Source: Fidelibacterota bacterium
Lineage (GTDB): Bacteria > Marinisomatota > Marinisomatia > Marinisomatales > UBA1611
Assembly (NCBI GenBank): GCA_002718285.1
Contig: PBAR01000028.1
Location: forward strand, 25,415 to 89,414
Length of the DNA stretch: 64,000 nucleotides
Direction: 5' to 3'
Numbering within the stretch: the stretch's first letter is position 1; the number at the start of each line of letters is the position of its first letter. The notes beneath the pieces are model-generated. The model was given only the letters and a program-made list of their open reading frames with translations. It did not search any database and had not been told where the DNA came from. A program made the position numbers and the translations under genes. This document shows positions 18,176 to 26,271 of the stretch, in pieces.

Positions 18176-18991
18176 TTACATCAAACAGTTTTGACATATC
18201 TCAATATCAAATTTTGATTTATAGATTCTTTTTCGAAGGTTTAAATTATTTTGGTCATACCATAGATCACCCAAGTGTCTTTCCATAATATTACCAAAAA
18301 CATAATTATTATGATAATCTTGACAGCACAAAACTAAATCACCAAAAACATTAATAACAGGATAAGCCGCATATTCACAGTTTACAGGAGGAATTTTTTT
18401 CTCTTCAGTTTTTAAATCAATATCACCACCTCGATTAGCAAACATTTTTTGGTCTTCTTTCCAATCATTGTAAAAATCATTGACAATAATATGTTTGGTT
18501 TTTTCTTCATCTGTCAGTTGTTCTAACATATCTAAACATATTTTTTTCAATTTTTTTGAATGAACTGAAATATAAAAAACATCAACCCCAGCATTAATTA
18601 ATTCATCATATTTTGCTTTACTTAAAAAGTCACCATTCGTAACAATTTTGATTCTTGCCTCGGGTAAATTTTTCCTCATGTGTTGTGTCCATTGTGTAAG
18701 TCTAGGATCACTAAGAGGCTCACCATACATGTGTGGTGATATTTGCCCTTTAAAACCAAGGTCCTTAAGTTGATCTATCAATGTACGAAAAACTTCATCT
18801 TTCATAAAAAATGACTCATCATCACCAAATCGTTCCCAATCAACATTTGGACAATATTCACATTTGCGATTACAATAAGCTAGTGTTTCAAATTCAACTT
18901 CTTTGAAAATGGTTCTGAACGGATTCATAATTTCCATTCTTGCTAAGGATTTTTTTATTGTATCCTTTGATTTTTGCACTAAACTATTCAT
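18176..18991 (-). CDS. Radical SAM protein with SPASM-type C-terminus
   Basis: A 271-aa radical SAM enzyme. The first cluster is the canonical CNRKCEYC (CxxxCxxC) around residue 39, binding the 4Fe-4S cluster that cleaves SAM. Motifs MYGEPLSDP and KIVTNGDFL follow the usual TIM-barrel order. The C-terminal region has NCEYAAY, LVLCCQDY and ICQNCLM, the cysteine pattern of a SPASM auxiliary cluster. The reaction is unknown; such proteins occur in surface-sugar loci next to epimerases. Each turnover releases 5'-deoxyadenosine or methionine, which gives a loose link to the nucleoside salvage operon at 60101-64000. ATG at 18991. Confidence 0.88.
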   Translation of the reverse strand: MNSLVQKSKDTIKKSLARMEIMNPFRTIFKEVEFETLAYCNRKCEYCPNVDWERFGDDESFFMKDEVFRTLIDQLKDLGFKGQISPHMYGEPLSDPRLTQWTQHMRKNLPEARIKIVTNGDFLSKAKYDELINAGVDVFYISVHSKKLKKICLDMLEQLTDEEKTKHIIVNDFYNDWKEDQKMFANRGGDIDLKTEEKKIPPVNCEYAAYPVINVFGDLVLCCQDYHNNYVFGNIMERHLGDLWYDQNNLNLRKRIYKSKFDIEICQNCLM

Positions 18992-19041
18992 AATTAATTC
19001 CTGTTTTGATCTATTAAGGTCAATTTAAATATTTTTAACAA

Positions 19042-20025
19042 CTATTCTTCCATATTATAAATATGATAATTAGAAATATCATCTGATACAGGAATTCGAT
19101 TAATCCATTCAAAATAAGATTCTAATCCCTTATCAAGGGTAACTTTGGGATCCCAGTTTAAATCACTTCTTATCTTGTCAATTCGACCATGGGTACCAAA
19201 ACTATCACCGGGCGTATTTTTTTCTTCAATAATTGGATAATCCGAGTTTTTACCTGCTTTTTTTATCATTATTTTTAGTAAATCTTTAACTAAAACTTTA
19301 TCTCCTCCAGATAAATTATATATCTGATTAAAAGCAGAACCATGATTTAATGATTTAGTCAATGCATTAATATTATCATCTACATAAAGAAAGTTCCGAT
19401 ATCGATTTACAGATCCTTTTACAATAATTGGCAAGTTACGCCATATATAACTCGCATAAATACTAACCATTCCTTTTTTTAAATAGTTCAGATTCTCTCC
19501 AGGACCATATGTATTAAAAACACGAAAAATAGTAAAATTTGATTTAGATGCACTTAGGAATTGTTTGACAAATAATTCTCCTGAATATTTTGATACACCA
19601 TAAATAGAGTCTGGTAAAATGGGACTATTTTCATCGAAAATATTTTTATTTTTTGATGTTCCATAAACTGCAACAGTACTAGTATATATAAATCTCTTTA
19701 TTTCTTTTTCCATACAGTATTTGGCCATTAAACATGTCCCATAACTATTATTCATAATATCATATTGTGGGTTATCATAGGCTGGTTCACCTGCAGATTG
19801 TGCAGCAAGATGATAAATAGCAAAAAAATTATGATTATTTAACTCTTGATATAATTTTTTATCAGTAATATCATAATTTAGATGAATAATATCAGTAGGG
19901 ACATAAGGTATTCCACCAACACCTTTTAGCGTATCAACAATTACAATTTTATAATCATTTTTTAATTTATTTACAAGATGAGACCCTAAAAACCCAGCGC
20001 CTCCAGTAATTAATATTTTTTTCAT
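19042..20025 (-). CDS. NAD-dependent epimerase/dehydratase (UDP-glucose-4-epimerase-like)
   Basis: A 327-aa extended SDR: ITGGAGFLGSHL at the N-terminus, HLAAQSAGEPAY, STVAVYG and YGVSKYSGE (YxxxK active site), then FRVFNTYGPGENLNY and RNFLYVDD, all in GalE/RmlB order. The last part, KIRSDLNWDPKVTLDKGLE, is the typical C-terminal lid. It probably epimerises or dehydrates a nucleotide sugar; no residue pattern that I can read distinguishes the two. ATG at 20025, three bases after the stop-proximal end of the upstream gene (20029). Confidence 0.87.
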   Translation of the reverse strand: MKKILITGGAGFLGSHLVNKLKNDYKIVIVDTLKGVGGIPYVPTDIIHLNYDITDKKLYQELNNHNFFAIYHLAAQSAGEPAYDNPQYDIMNNSYGTCLMAKYCMEKEIKRFIYTSTVAVYGTSKNKNIFDENSPILPDSIYGVSKYSGELFVKQFLSASKSNFTIFRVFNTYGPGENLNYLKKGMVSIYASYIWRNLPIIVKGSVNRYRNFLYVDDNINALTKSLNHGSAFNQIYNLSGGDKVLVKDLLKIMIKKAGKNSDYPIIEEKNTPGDSFGTHGRIDKIRSDLNWDPKVTLDKGLESYFEWINRIPVSDDISNYHIYNMEE

Positions 20026-20028
20026 ATT

Positions 20029-21498
20029 TTATAATTTTCCTGAGTTGAACAGATTATGATGGATTTTTTCTGATACATCTTTACTATATAAACATAAATC
20101 ATTGTTATTTAAATCTAAACTTTTATTTTTTTTCGATAAAATCGATAAAATTAATTCATGAAATTCATTAAATGAACTTGCTCTGAGTTCTTTTAATTCA
20201 TCTCCATCAGGCAAATACTGTGTGTTCCTGTAACCCGGGTCCATGAAAACACATGGTCTATTATGGCCAATAAACTCATAACCCATACTACTACCATAAG
20301 TAACATTTACGCCCGATTTAAATCCTAAAGAATATGAATCTATCTTAGGGTTAATTCGTTCAATATTCGTTCCAGCGATAATTTTTTTTTCAATAGGGTC
20401 ATCAATATTATTAGCATGATGTGCAATGCCAATTTTTAATTTAGGATGGGCGTCATTTAAACGGACCAACCATTCAAAATGTTCATAGTAATCATCATAA
20501 TATTTATCATAAATATTTTGAAATTCTCCCACATTATATCCAAGGCAAAGAACATCATAGGTAGGAATTTCTTCTAAAGATTTTTTTTGCTTAAAGTAAT
20601 GGTATTCCATAAAGAATGATCCTATGGGAGTTACGGTCCCGAAGCGTGCTCCATATTTTTTTGGTCGCTCACCGGTTTTCTTTCCTATTGCAAAAAAGAT
20701 ATCAGCATCATAATAAAATCCATTATGTCCTTGTTGATGAATATTTTTTTGAATTATTGCTGATGCTAGACCTCCCATTTTTTTAAATAAATGATTTTTT
20801 ATTGCATCTGTATGATAATGTTGATGATTGATTAAATAATTACTCTTATTTTCTTTAAATAACGAATAATTATAATAATAAGAGTTGATTATTTGTATAG
20901 AAATTCCAAACAAATTTATGCGTGACATGAGTGATGCAATTAGAATATTTATTCCTAAATGGAAAAGACCTATTAATTCATTAATTGTTAAAAAATAATT
21001 TATATAATTTGGTTTGAACTTTGTGGCTGTGCCCTTCAAATTAACTTTTTCTTGAACTGTTGTAATAACCAAAACACTATCTTTTTTAAATAAATTAATT
21101 AATTTCTTATATCTATCAAGATCACCTTGCCATTCAATATTATCAATCATTAATTCATAAGAATTTTTATCAACATTGTATTTTTTTCTTTTAAAAAAAA
21201 TATATGACACAAATAAAAAATATTTGATTAGTGAACCCGGTATACTTTTTATAAAGAATTTTTTACCAAATCCTTTATTTGATAAATAGCTAAAATTGTC
21301 AGATAAATATTTCTTGAAATAATGACATATTACTTTATTAGGTAGATCAAGTCGTTTATTTATATCATGGTACCAATTTTGAATTGCATCTAATTCACCT
21401 ACATTTTCTATAAATGAATAAAGCTTGAAAACAGAATTTTCAACCTTTTCTGAGCGGTCATGATAATAATTAGATAGATTAAAACGTTTATTATTCAA
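20029..21498 (-). CDS. Surface-carbohydrate biosynthesis protein of unknown family (GT-B-like)
   Basis: A 489-aa protein that I cannot place in a named family. There is one hydrophobic stretch near residues 180-200. The C-terminal half has a possible nucleotide-sugar-binding Rossmann core: DADIFFAIGKKTGERPKKYGA, VLCLGYN, KIGIAHHANN, then VTYGSSMGYEFIGHNRPCVFMDPG. The last resembles the [DS]-S-S-x-G-x-E-x-x-x pattern of GT-B and CDP-glycerol transferases. A glycosyl- or phosphoglyceryl-transferase is therefore plausible. Initiation is TTG at 21498 with no ribosome site; its context is nearly the same as that of the TTG start at 49251. Confidence 0.6.
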   Translation of the reverse strand: MNNKRFNLSNYYHDRSEKVENSVFKLYSFIENVGELDAIQNWYHDINKRLDLPNKVICHYFKKYLSDNFSYLSNKGFGKKFFIKSIPGSLIKYFLFVSYIFFKRKKYNVDKNSYELMIDNIEWQGDLDRYKKLINLFKKDSVLVITTVQEKVNLKGTATKFKPNYINYFLTINELIGLFHLGINILIASLMSRINLFGISIQIINSYYYNYSLFKENKSNYLINHQHYHTDAIKNHLFKKMGGLASAIIQKNIHQQGHNGFYYDADIFFAIGKKTGERPKKYGARFGTVTPIGSFFMEYHYFKQKKSLEEIPTYDVLCLGYNVGEFQNIYDKYYDDYYEHFEWLVRLNDAHPKLKIGIAHHANNIDDPIEKKIIAGTNIERINPKIDSYSLGFKSGVNVTYGSSMGYEFIGHNRPCVFMDPGYRNTQYLPDGDELKELRASSFNEFHELILSILSKKNKSLDLNNNDLCLYSKDVSEKIHHNLFNSGKL

Positions 21499-21515
21499 AA
21501 TATGAAATATTTATT

Positions 21516-22184
21516 TTATATATTATTTTTTCTTTTTTTATATATTGATTCACAAAAATCAAAATCTTCTTGAAAATCAATGTCCCAAGAAGTAATCGTA
21601 TTCAATTCATAAAGATATGGTCTATTACCAACACATGAACCCCACTTTATCATATCTTTTCTTTTTAAAATATTTATTACAAAAGATAGTGCAAATGTTC
21701 CTTTTAAATCTTGCGATTTTGGCCAAGGATAAGCTTGAAAATTTACTGGCTTTCCATTATAAAAAATGTTTTCTTTTAATTCATAAGCACTTAATAAACA
21801 ATCATGCTCTTTATTAATTTGTTCATATTTTTTTACTGCATTATCATATACCTCTGCTTCAGCTAAAGGATTGGTTACATTTATCCAAGCAATATTTTCT
21901 CCATTAATTTCTGATGCTATATATGAATAAACTTCGCTCATTGGAATATCGCTTGTCGAATATTTGGGGTCTCGCTTATGCGTATTAAATCCATAGGTTT
22001 TAGCAAGTTCAAGAACCTCAGTGCTCTCAGATGATACAAAAAAATCTGTAAAGTTTTTTGTTTTACTTAATTGCTTAAGTTTTAACTCATATAAGTTTGT
22101 ATCAGCAAATGGCCGAAGATTTTTTTGTTTAACTCGATCAGAACTACTTTTAACTGGGATTAAACCCACTATATTATTTTTCAT
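21516..22184 (-). CDS. Cytidylyltransferase (NeuA/KdsB-like)
   Basis: A 222-aa CMP-sugar-synthetase-like protein. The nucleotide-binding signature is present in a variant form, LIPVKSSSDRVKQKNLRPF, in place of the usual ARGGSKRIPRKN, followed by FVSSESTEVLELAKTYG and WINVTNPLAEAEVYD, where the TNP motif is that of the NeuA family. C-terminal WDIDFQEDFDFCE is the acidic end that binds the second metal. It would activate a sugar acid or a sugar/polyol phosphate with CTP. The HAD phosphatase at 22199 lies 14 bases upstream, echoing KdsC/KdsB or NeuA-phosphatase pairs. ATG 22184 is preceded by AGGA. Confidence 0.83.
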   Translation of the reverse strand: MKNNIVGLIPVKSSSDRVKQKNLRPFADTNLYELKLKQLSKTKNFTDFFVSSESTEVLELAKTYGFNTHKRDPKYSTSDIPMSEVYSYIASEINGENIAWINVTNPLAEAEVYDNAVKKYEQINKEHDCLLSAYELKENIFYNGKPVNFQAYPWPKSQDLKGTFALSFVINILKRKDMIKWGSCVGNRPYLYELNTITSWDIDFQEDFDFCESIYKKRKNNI

Positions 22185-22198
22185 AAACCATATCCTAT

Positions 22199-22822
22199 TT
22201 AAATCAATTCAAATTTTTTAAAACTCTTTATATATCCATATCCAATATTCTTTAAAGAAGGATTATTATATCCAAAAAAGCTTATCCCATTTTTTTCAGC
22301 AGCATTATAATCATTAATGGAATCTCCAATTAAAACACATTCATCTAAAGGATAATTGCAATCTTGAATTAAATTTGCAACTAACTCTGGTTTGGGCGTA
22401 GGTGATCCATTAATTGTAAGAAAGTATCGATCTAATTCTAGTTTTTTACACAACCAGAGCAATTCTTTCTCTTCTGATCCAGAAACTATATGTAGATCAT
22501 ATTTTTTATGGGTATTTTTAATAAATTCAAATGTATCAGATATAATTTTATTTGGATCAATTAAATATTTTTTCATAATTGATGAAAATTTATTAGCGTA
22601 ACTATGAATTTGATGATCAGATATTTTTTTATTTAAAATTTTTTCAAAGAAATATTTAATTTTTTCAAATCTGGAAATACCACCATTTAAATGATGATAT
22701 TCTAAAAATTTTTCTACATCATTTTTTTTATGATCAGAAAAAATATCTATAAAACCAGCATCTTTAACCGATAAGGAATCCAATATAACTCCATCAAAAT
22801 CAAATAAAATTGTTTTAATAAT
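22199..22822 (-). CDS. HAD-superfamily phosphatase
   Basis: A 207-aa HAD hydrolase. Catalytic aspartates lie in ILFDFDGVILD at residues 8 and 10, only reached if translation starts upstream of the first TTG (22783), which would cut off the active site. The frame opens after a TAG and offers no ATG, GTG or TTG before the motif. ATT at 22822 is preceded by AGTAGG with eight bases spacing, and gives an N-terminus IKTILFDFDG typical of the family. I therefore use ATT 22822. Further motifs are HIVSGSEEKE (II), GSPTPKPELV (III) and IGDSINDYNAA (IV). A sugar-phosphate phosphatase serving the adjacent cytidylyltransferase pathway is likely. Confidence 0.87.
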   Translation of the reverse strand: MIKTILFDFDGVILDSLSVKDAGFIDIFSDHKKNDVEKFLEYHHLNGGISRFEKIKYFFEKILNKKISDHQIHSYANKFSSIMKKYLIDPNKIISDTFEFIKNTHKKYDLHIVSGSEEKELLWLCKKLELDRYFLTINGSPTPKPELVANLIQDCNYPLDECVLIGDSINDYNAAEKNGISFFGYNNPSLKNIGYGYIKSFKKFELI

Positions 22823-22827
22823 TTGTA

Positions 22828-24066
22828 TTACCTACTAACTGGCAATTTATATTTTTCTTTTACGAGTCTCTTTATTTCCTTAAAAGTTCTTTCAGAGGAT
22901 CTGCCATCAGTCCAATTATGAAAAAATTCTAAAGATGCGTTTCTTTTTGATTTGTATAAGTCAACATCTTTACAATAATTTTTTATGGAATCAAATAAAT
23001 CCTCTTCATTAAATACCTTTTCACCTGGAGTTATTTTTTCATCATAATAATCAAAATATAATCCTCTATCTTTTTTTATATACTCATCTAAATCATATGG
23101 ATAAAAAATTATCGGTTTTAAAGTATGTAAAAAATCCATATAACAACTTGAGTAATCAGTAATCAGAATATCAGTAATACATAATAATTCCTGAGTATCA
23201 ATCTCATCTGTTAAATAATATACATTTTTATTTATTATTATTTCTTTTAATCGTGAATAATGGTTTTTTTGAATAATTGTGATATTTAGGTCTTGCATTT
23301 TTGTTAAAATATTTTCTTTATCATTAAAAATATAATAATCTCTATCATTTTTCCTAACATCCCTTATTGTTGGTAAATATGAAATGATTTTATTATTCCC
23401 AATTGCATCCAGTTTATATTTTTTCAAAATTGATTCACGATTAATTTTATAAAAGAAGGCATCATCTCTTGGCTGCCCTGTAGCATAAATATTTTTATTA
23501 CTAAAAGTTTCTTCCATCGGTTTTATCATAGCATCAGAAGTACAAGCAATAAAATCATAATCTTTAAAATCTACATACCCATTTAAGAATTCAATTATTT
23601 TTTGTATCAAGGATCTATTATTACGCCTTGCTATCATTTTGGGGCTAGCGTATCCAATCTTTTTTATTATCATACCATGCCAAACATTTGCTTTAAATGT
23701 TTTTTTCTTAGAAAAATTTACTAGGTCATTATGCATATCACTTGCTACAATACATACACCAGATCTAAGAATTGTAAGAAATGCTTTCCATGTATTTGGT
23801 TTATATACATCATAACCCTGGGCTCTTATGTATTCAAGATTATACTGCGAACTTGTAATCATAGTAGTATTGATATTTGAATGATTATCATTAATATATT
23901 TAAACAAATACCATACATTCCCTGCTAACTTAGTCCCCCCACCATCATCTAGACCGAAGACCCATTTATTATAATCTTTTCTTATTAAAAAGGATAAAAT
24001 CCAAATAATATTATTGATAATAATTTTTAATAATAGGTTATAAAGTTTTTTCAAATTTGCTATCAA
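22828..24066 (-). CDS. CDP-glycerol glycerophosphotransferase family protein (TagB/TagF-like)
   Basis: A 412-aa GT-B-fold polyol-phosphate transferase. Motifs of the Glyphos_transf family are present: NVWHGMIIKKIGY (the HG base region), TGQPRDDAFF, ISYLPTIRD and LITDYSSCYMDFLHTLKPIIFYPYD. A hydrophobic N-terminal stretch (about residues 12-26) would dock it to the membrane. Members transfer glycerol- or ribitol-phosphate from CDP-polyol to a lipid-linked acceptor, making teichoic-acid-like chains or phosphodiester bridges in Gram-negative capsules. A GDPD-like gene, two MDR dehydrogenases and nucleotidyltransferases nearby would fit a polyol-phosphate supply. Initiates at TTG 24066. Confidence 0.86.
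   Translation of the reverse strand: MIANLKKLYNLLLKIIINNIIWILSFLIRKDYNKWVFGLDDGGGTKLAGNVWYLFKYINDNHSNINTTMITSSQYNLEYIRAQGYDVYKPNTWKAFLTILRSGVCIVASDMHNDLVNFSKKKTFKANVWHGMIIKKIGYASPKMIARRNNRSLIQKIIEFLNGYVDFKDYDFIACTSDAMIKPMEETFSNKNIYATGQPRDDAFFYKINRESILKKYKLDAIGNNKIISYLPTIRDVRKNDRDYYIFNDKENILTKMQDLNITIIQKNHYSRLKEIIINKNVYYLTDEIDTQELLCITDILITDYSSCYMDFLHTLKPIIFYPYDLDEYIKKDRGLYFDYYDEKITPGEKVFNEEDLFDSIKNYCKDVDLYKSKRNASLEFFHNWTDGRSSERTFKEIKRLVKEKYKLPVSR
22831..22836 (-). promoter_or_regulatory. Shine-Dalgarno-like AGTAGG for the HAD gene
   Basis: On the minus strand the last codons of the TagB/TagF-like gene read AGTAGG, eight bases ahead of ATT 22822 of the HAD gene. No standard start codon exists between this site and the catalytic DFDG motif. 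It is the evidence for an ATT start there. Confidence 0.45.
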
Positions 24067-24069
24067 AAC

Positions 24070-24711
24070 TTATTTTTCTAATAAAACACGCATTAAGACC
24101 GGATCATCATCTTTATATATTGAAAGTCCATTCTGCTCATTAAAATATTTTAACTTAAATCCAATTGATAATGCTTTTGAAATAAACTTATTTGAATTAA
24201 TAAATCTTCTATAATGGTCAGTGACAAATTCATTTTTGCCAACTTGATTGCCTTTCCCAAATAAGGGATCATTTATTGTTCGAGCTTCAATTAAAAGCAT
24301 TCCATTTTTATTCATTGAATCATATATTTTTGATATTAAAGTTTTTTCATCATCATTATTAATTGCATGTAGTGTAAATCTTGAATAAAAAACATCTATC
24401 GATCCAAATTGTGAAAAATCTTCTTTAACAAAATCACAGCTTTTTAATATAATATTTGATCTGATTGATTCAAATTTATCTAATTTATAATCCACTTCTA
24501 ATCCAATATGACTTTGGTCTAAGGCAATGACTTTATGACCTTTTGTTAAAAAGTAAAATGCATCTCTACCATTACCTGACCCTAATTCAAGAATTGTTTT
24601 TTTGTCTTTTAGGAATCTTTTGATGCAGAATTGAGCAAAGGAGCTTGCGCTTATTAATTCTACATCTTTACCGTGATTTTTATAATATTTATTCCAATAT
24701 TTTTTATCCAT
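24070..24711 (-). CDS. Class I SAM-dependent methyltransferase
   Basis: A 213-aa soluble methyltransferase. The SAM-binding motif I is ILELGSGNGRDAFYF near residue 39; the acidic strand-2 residue is in VIALDQSH; motif IV region is DVFYSRFTLHAI. It resembles TehB-like and thiopurine-type small methyltransferases as well as those found in O-antigen clusters. O-methylation of a sugar or of the terminal residue is likely, but the acceptor cannot be inferred. It lies between the flippase and the phosphoglyceryl-transferase-like gene with short gaps. ATG at 24711 has AGGA about a dozen bases upstream. Confidence 0.83.
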   Translation of the reverse strand: MDKKYWNKYYKNHGKDVELISASSFAQFCIKRFLKDKKTILELGSGNGRDAFYFLTKGHKVIALDQSHIGLEVDYKLDKFESIRSNIILKSCDFVKEDFSQFGSIDVFYSRFTLHAINNDDEKTLISKIYDSMNKNGMLLIEARTINDPLFGKGNQVGKNEFVTDHYRRFINSNKFISKALSIGFKLKYFNEQNGLSIYKDDDPVLMRVLLEK

Positions 24712-24762
24712 TATATTGTCTTTCCTTTAATAAAATAATTGTAATTGTTTTTATTTATAAAA

Positions 24763-26229
24763 TTATTTTCTGACAAATGAAAGAATTCCATCAAAATAAC
24801 CTAAAATGTTTTTACTAGTAGTTAACCCTAGTAAAATTGAAATTAAAAGAAAAATCAATAATAAAAATAATTTTGATATAATTAATAATATTGATATCTG
24901 ATCATTTGATATACTAATAACAAAAGGGATGACACTAAATATCATTGCAAGACCTATTAATAAAAATAACTTTATAAAATTTATAGGTAATCTGTATACC
25001 TTTTGTCCATTATATGCATTTAATATTGCGCCCACAAGAGCTGCTAATGCGGTAGAAATACAAGCACCCATAACTCCATAAATAGGTATCAATAAAATAT
25101 TTAAAAAAATATTTGTGGCAATAGATCCTATAGACCCAAAAAGAAAATATTTCATTTTTTTAGCAAATGTTATTTGCATATATCCCATCATTCCGATAAC
25201 TGAGAAGATATAAAAAAACATATAAATTGGAATATAATATGATGCATTATGAAATTCTTTGGTAGAAAGCATTATAATTGCTTCTTGACCGAAAAATGAT
25301 ATTATTAAACCTAAAAAAATTATTAAAAAAGATATAGCTTCAAATTTATCAATTATTTTTTGTTTAGATGTTTTATCTCCCAAAGTTGCATTTTCCAAAA
25401 AATATGGGTGCCAAACTTTATCAAGTGATGCCATAATTAGTTTTATTACTTCAGAATATTTTGCTGATAATGAATATAAACCAACACCAGAAAAGCCAGC
25501 GTAAAAGGTCAACATTACTTTATCAAAAGATGAATAGATCTGCCCAATTATACTTCGAGGAAGGAGCGGATAAGAGTATAATATTGATGTTTTAACATAA
25601 CTTGCAGAAAAGTAGAGTTTAAATTGATCTAAAAGAAAAAAATAAGAGATAAATAAAACAATTGATATTCCTAATAACTGGCCAAGTATTATCGCATATA
25701 TGTTATAATCCAAATAATTAAAGAATATTAACGAAAGTGATAACATAAATAACGGACGACAAATATTAAATACTCCATAAATTATAGATCTTTTTAAAGC
25801 TGTCAATAATAATAGATTATAATCAAGAAAATATGTTAAAACCCCAGATAGAAAAGAAAGCATTAATATATTTGTACTTAATTCAGTTTTAAAAACATAA
25901 TGTATTATTAAATCTGAAAAATAATAAACAATCAAAGATCCTAATGAAAAAATTGATATTAAAAAAACAATGTTGGAAAAATTTAATATTTTAAAATTTT
26001 CAGTTTGACTATTTTTAAATTCAAAAAAATATCTATATGTACTATGCATTAAACCTACGGATAAAAGACCTGATGCAGTTAATCCAAAAACCCCAAACAT
26101 TGAAAAAACTCCATATTCATCTAAACTTAAATATCGTGTATAAATTGGTAATGATATTATTCCTATCGATTTTGCAATTATTACAGAAAGCAGATATATA
26201 CTAGCATCTGCCTTAAGAGTTTTGTTCAT
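24763..26229 (-). CDS. wzx: Polysaccharide flippase (Wzx/MOP family)
   Basis: A 488-aa integral membrane protein with 12 to 14 hydrophobic helices and the MOP-superfamily N-terminal pattern LPIYTRYLSLDEYGVFSMFG, characteristic of Wzx/RfbX. It moves the undecaprenyl-diphosphate-linked repeat unit across the inner membrane for polymerisation. The central GVGLYSLSAKYSEVIKL and the C-terminal NIFLNILLIPIYGVMGA helices match the family. It pairs with the Wzy-like gene at 5173 and the Wzz/Wza genes at 54651-58081. ATG at 26229. Confidence 0.92.
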   Translation of the reverse strand: MNKTLKADASIYLLSVIIAKSIGIISLPIYTRYLSLDEYGVFSMFGVFGLTASGLLSVGLMHSTYRYFFEFKNSQTENFKILNFSNIVFLISIFSLGSLIVYYFSDLIIHYVFKTELSTNILMLSFLSGVLTYFLDYNLLLLTALKRSIIYGVFNICRPLFMLSLSLIFFNYLDYNIYAIILGQLLGISIVLFISYFFLLDQFKLYFSASYVKTSILYSYPLLPRSIIGQIYSSFDKVMLTFYAGFSGVGLYSLSAKYSEVIKLIMASLDKVWHPYFLENATLGDKTSKQKIIDKFEAISFLIIFLGLIISFFGQEAIIMLSTKEFHNASYYIPIYMFFYIFSVIGMMGYMQITFAKKMKYFLFGSIGSIATNIFLNILLIPIYGVMGACISTALAALVGAILNAYNGQKVYRLPINFIKLFLLIGLAMIFSVIPFVISISNDQISILLIISKLFLLLIFLLISILLGLTTSKNILGYFDGILSFVRK

Positions 26230-26271
26230 TTTTTTATTTCTTCAAACTTTGATTTATAAATCGAAGTTTTT

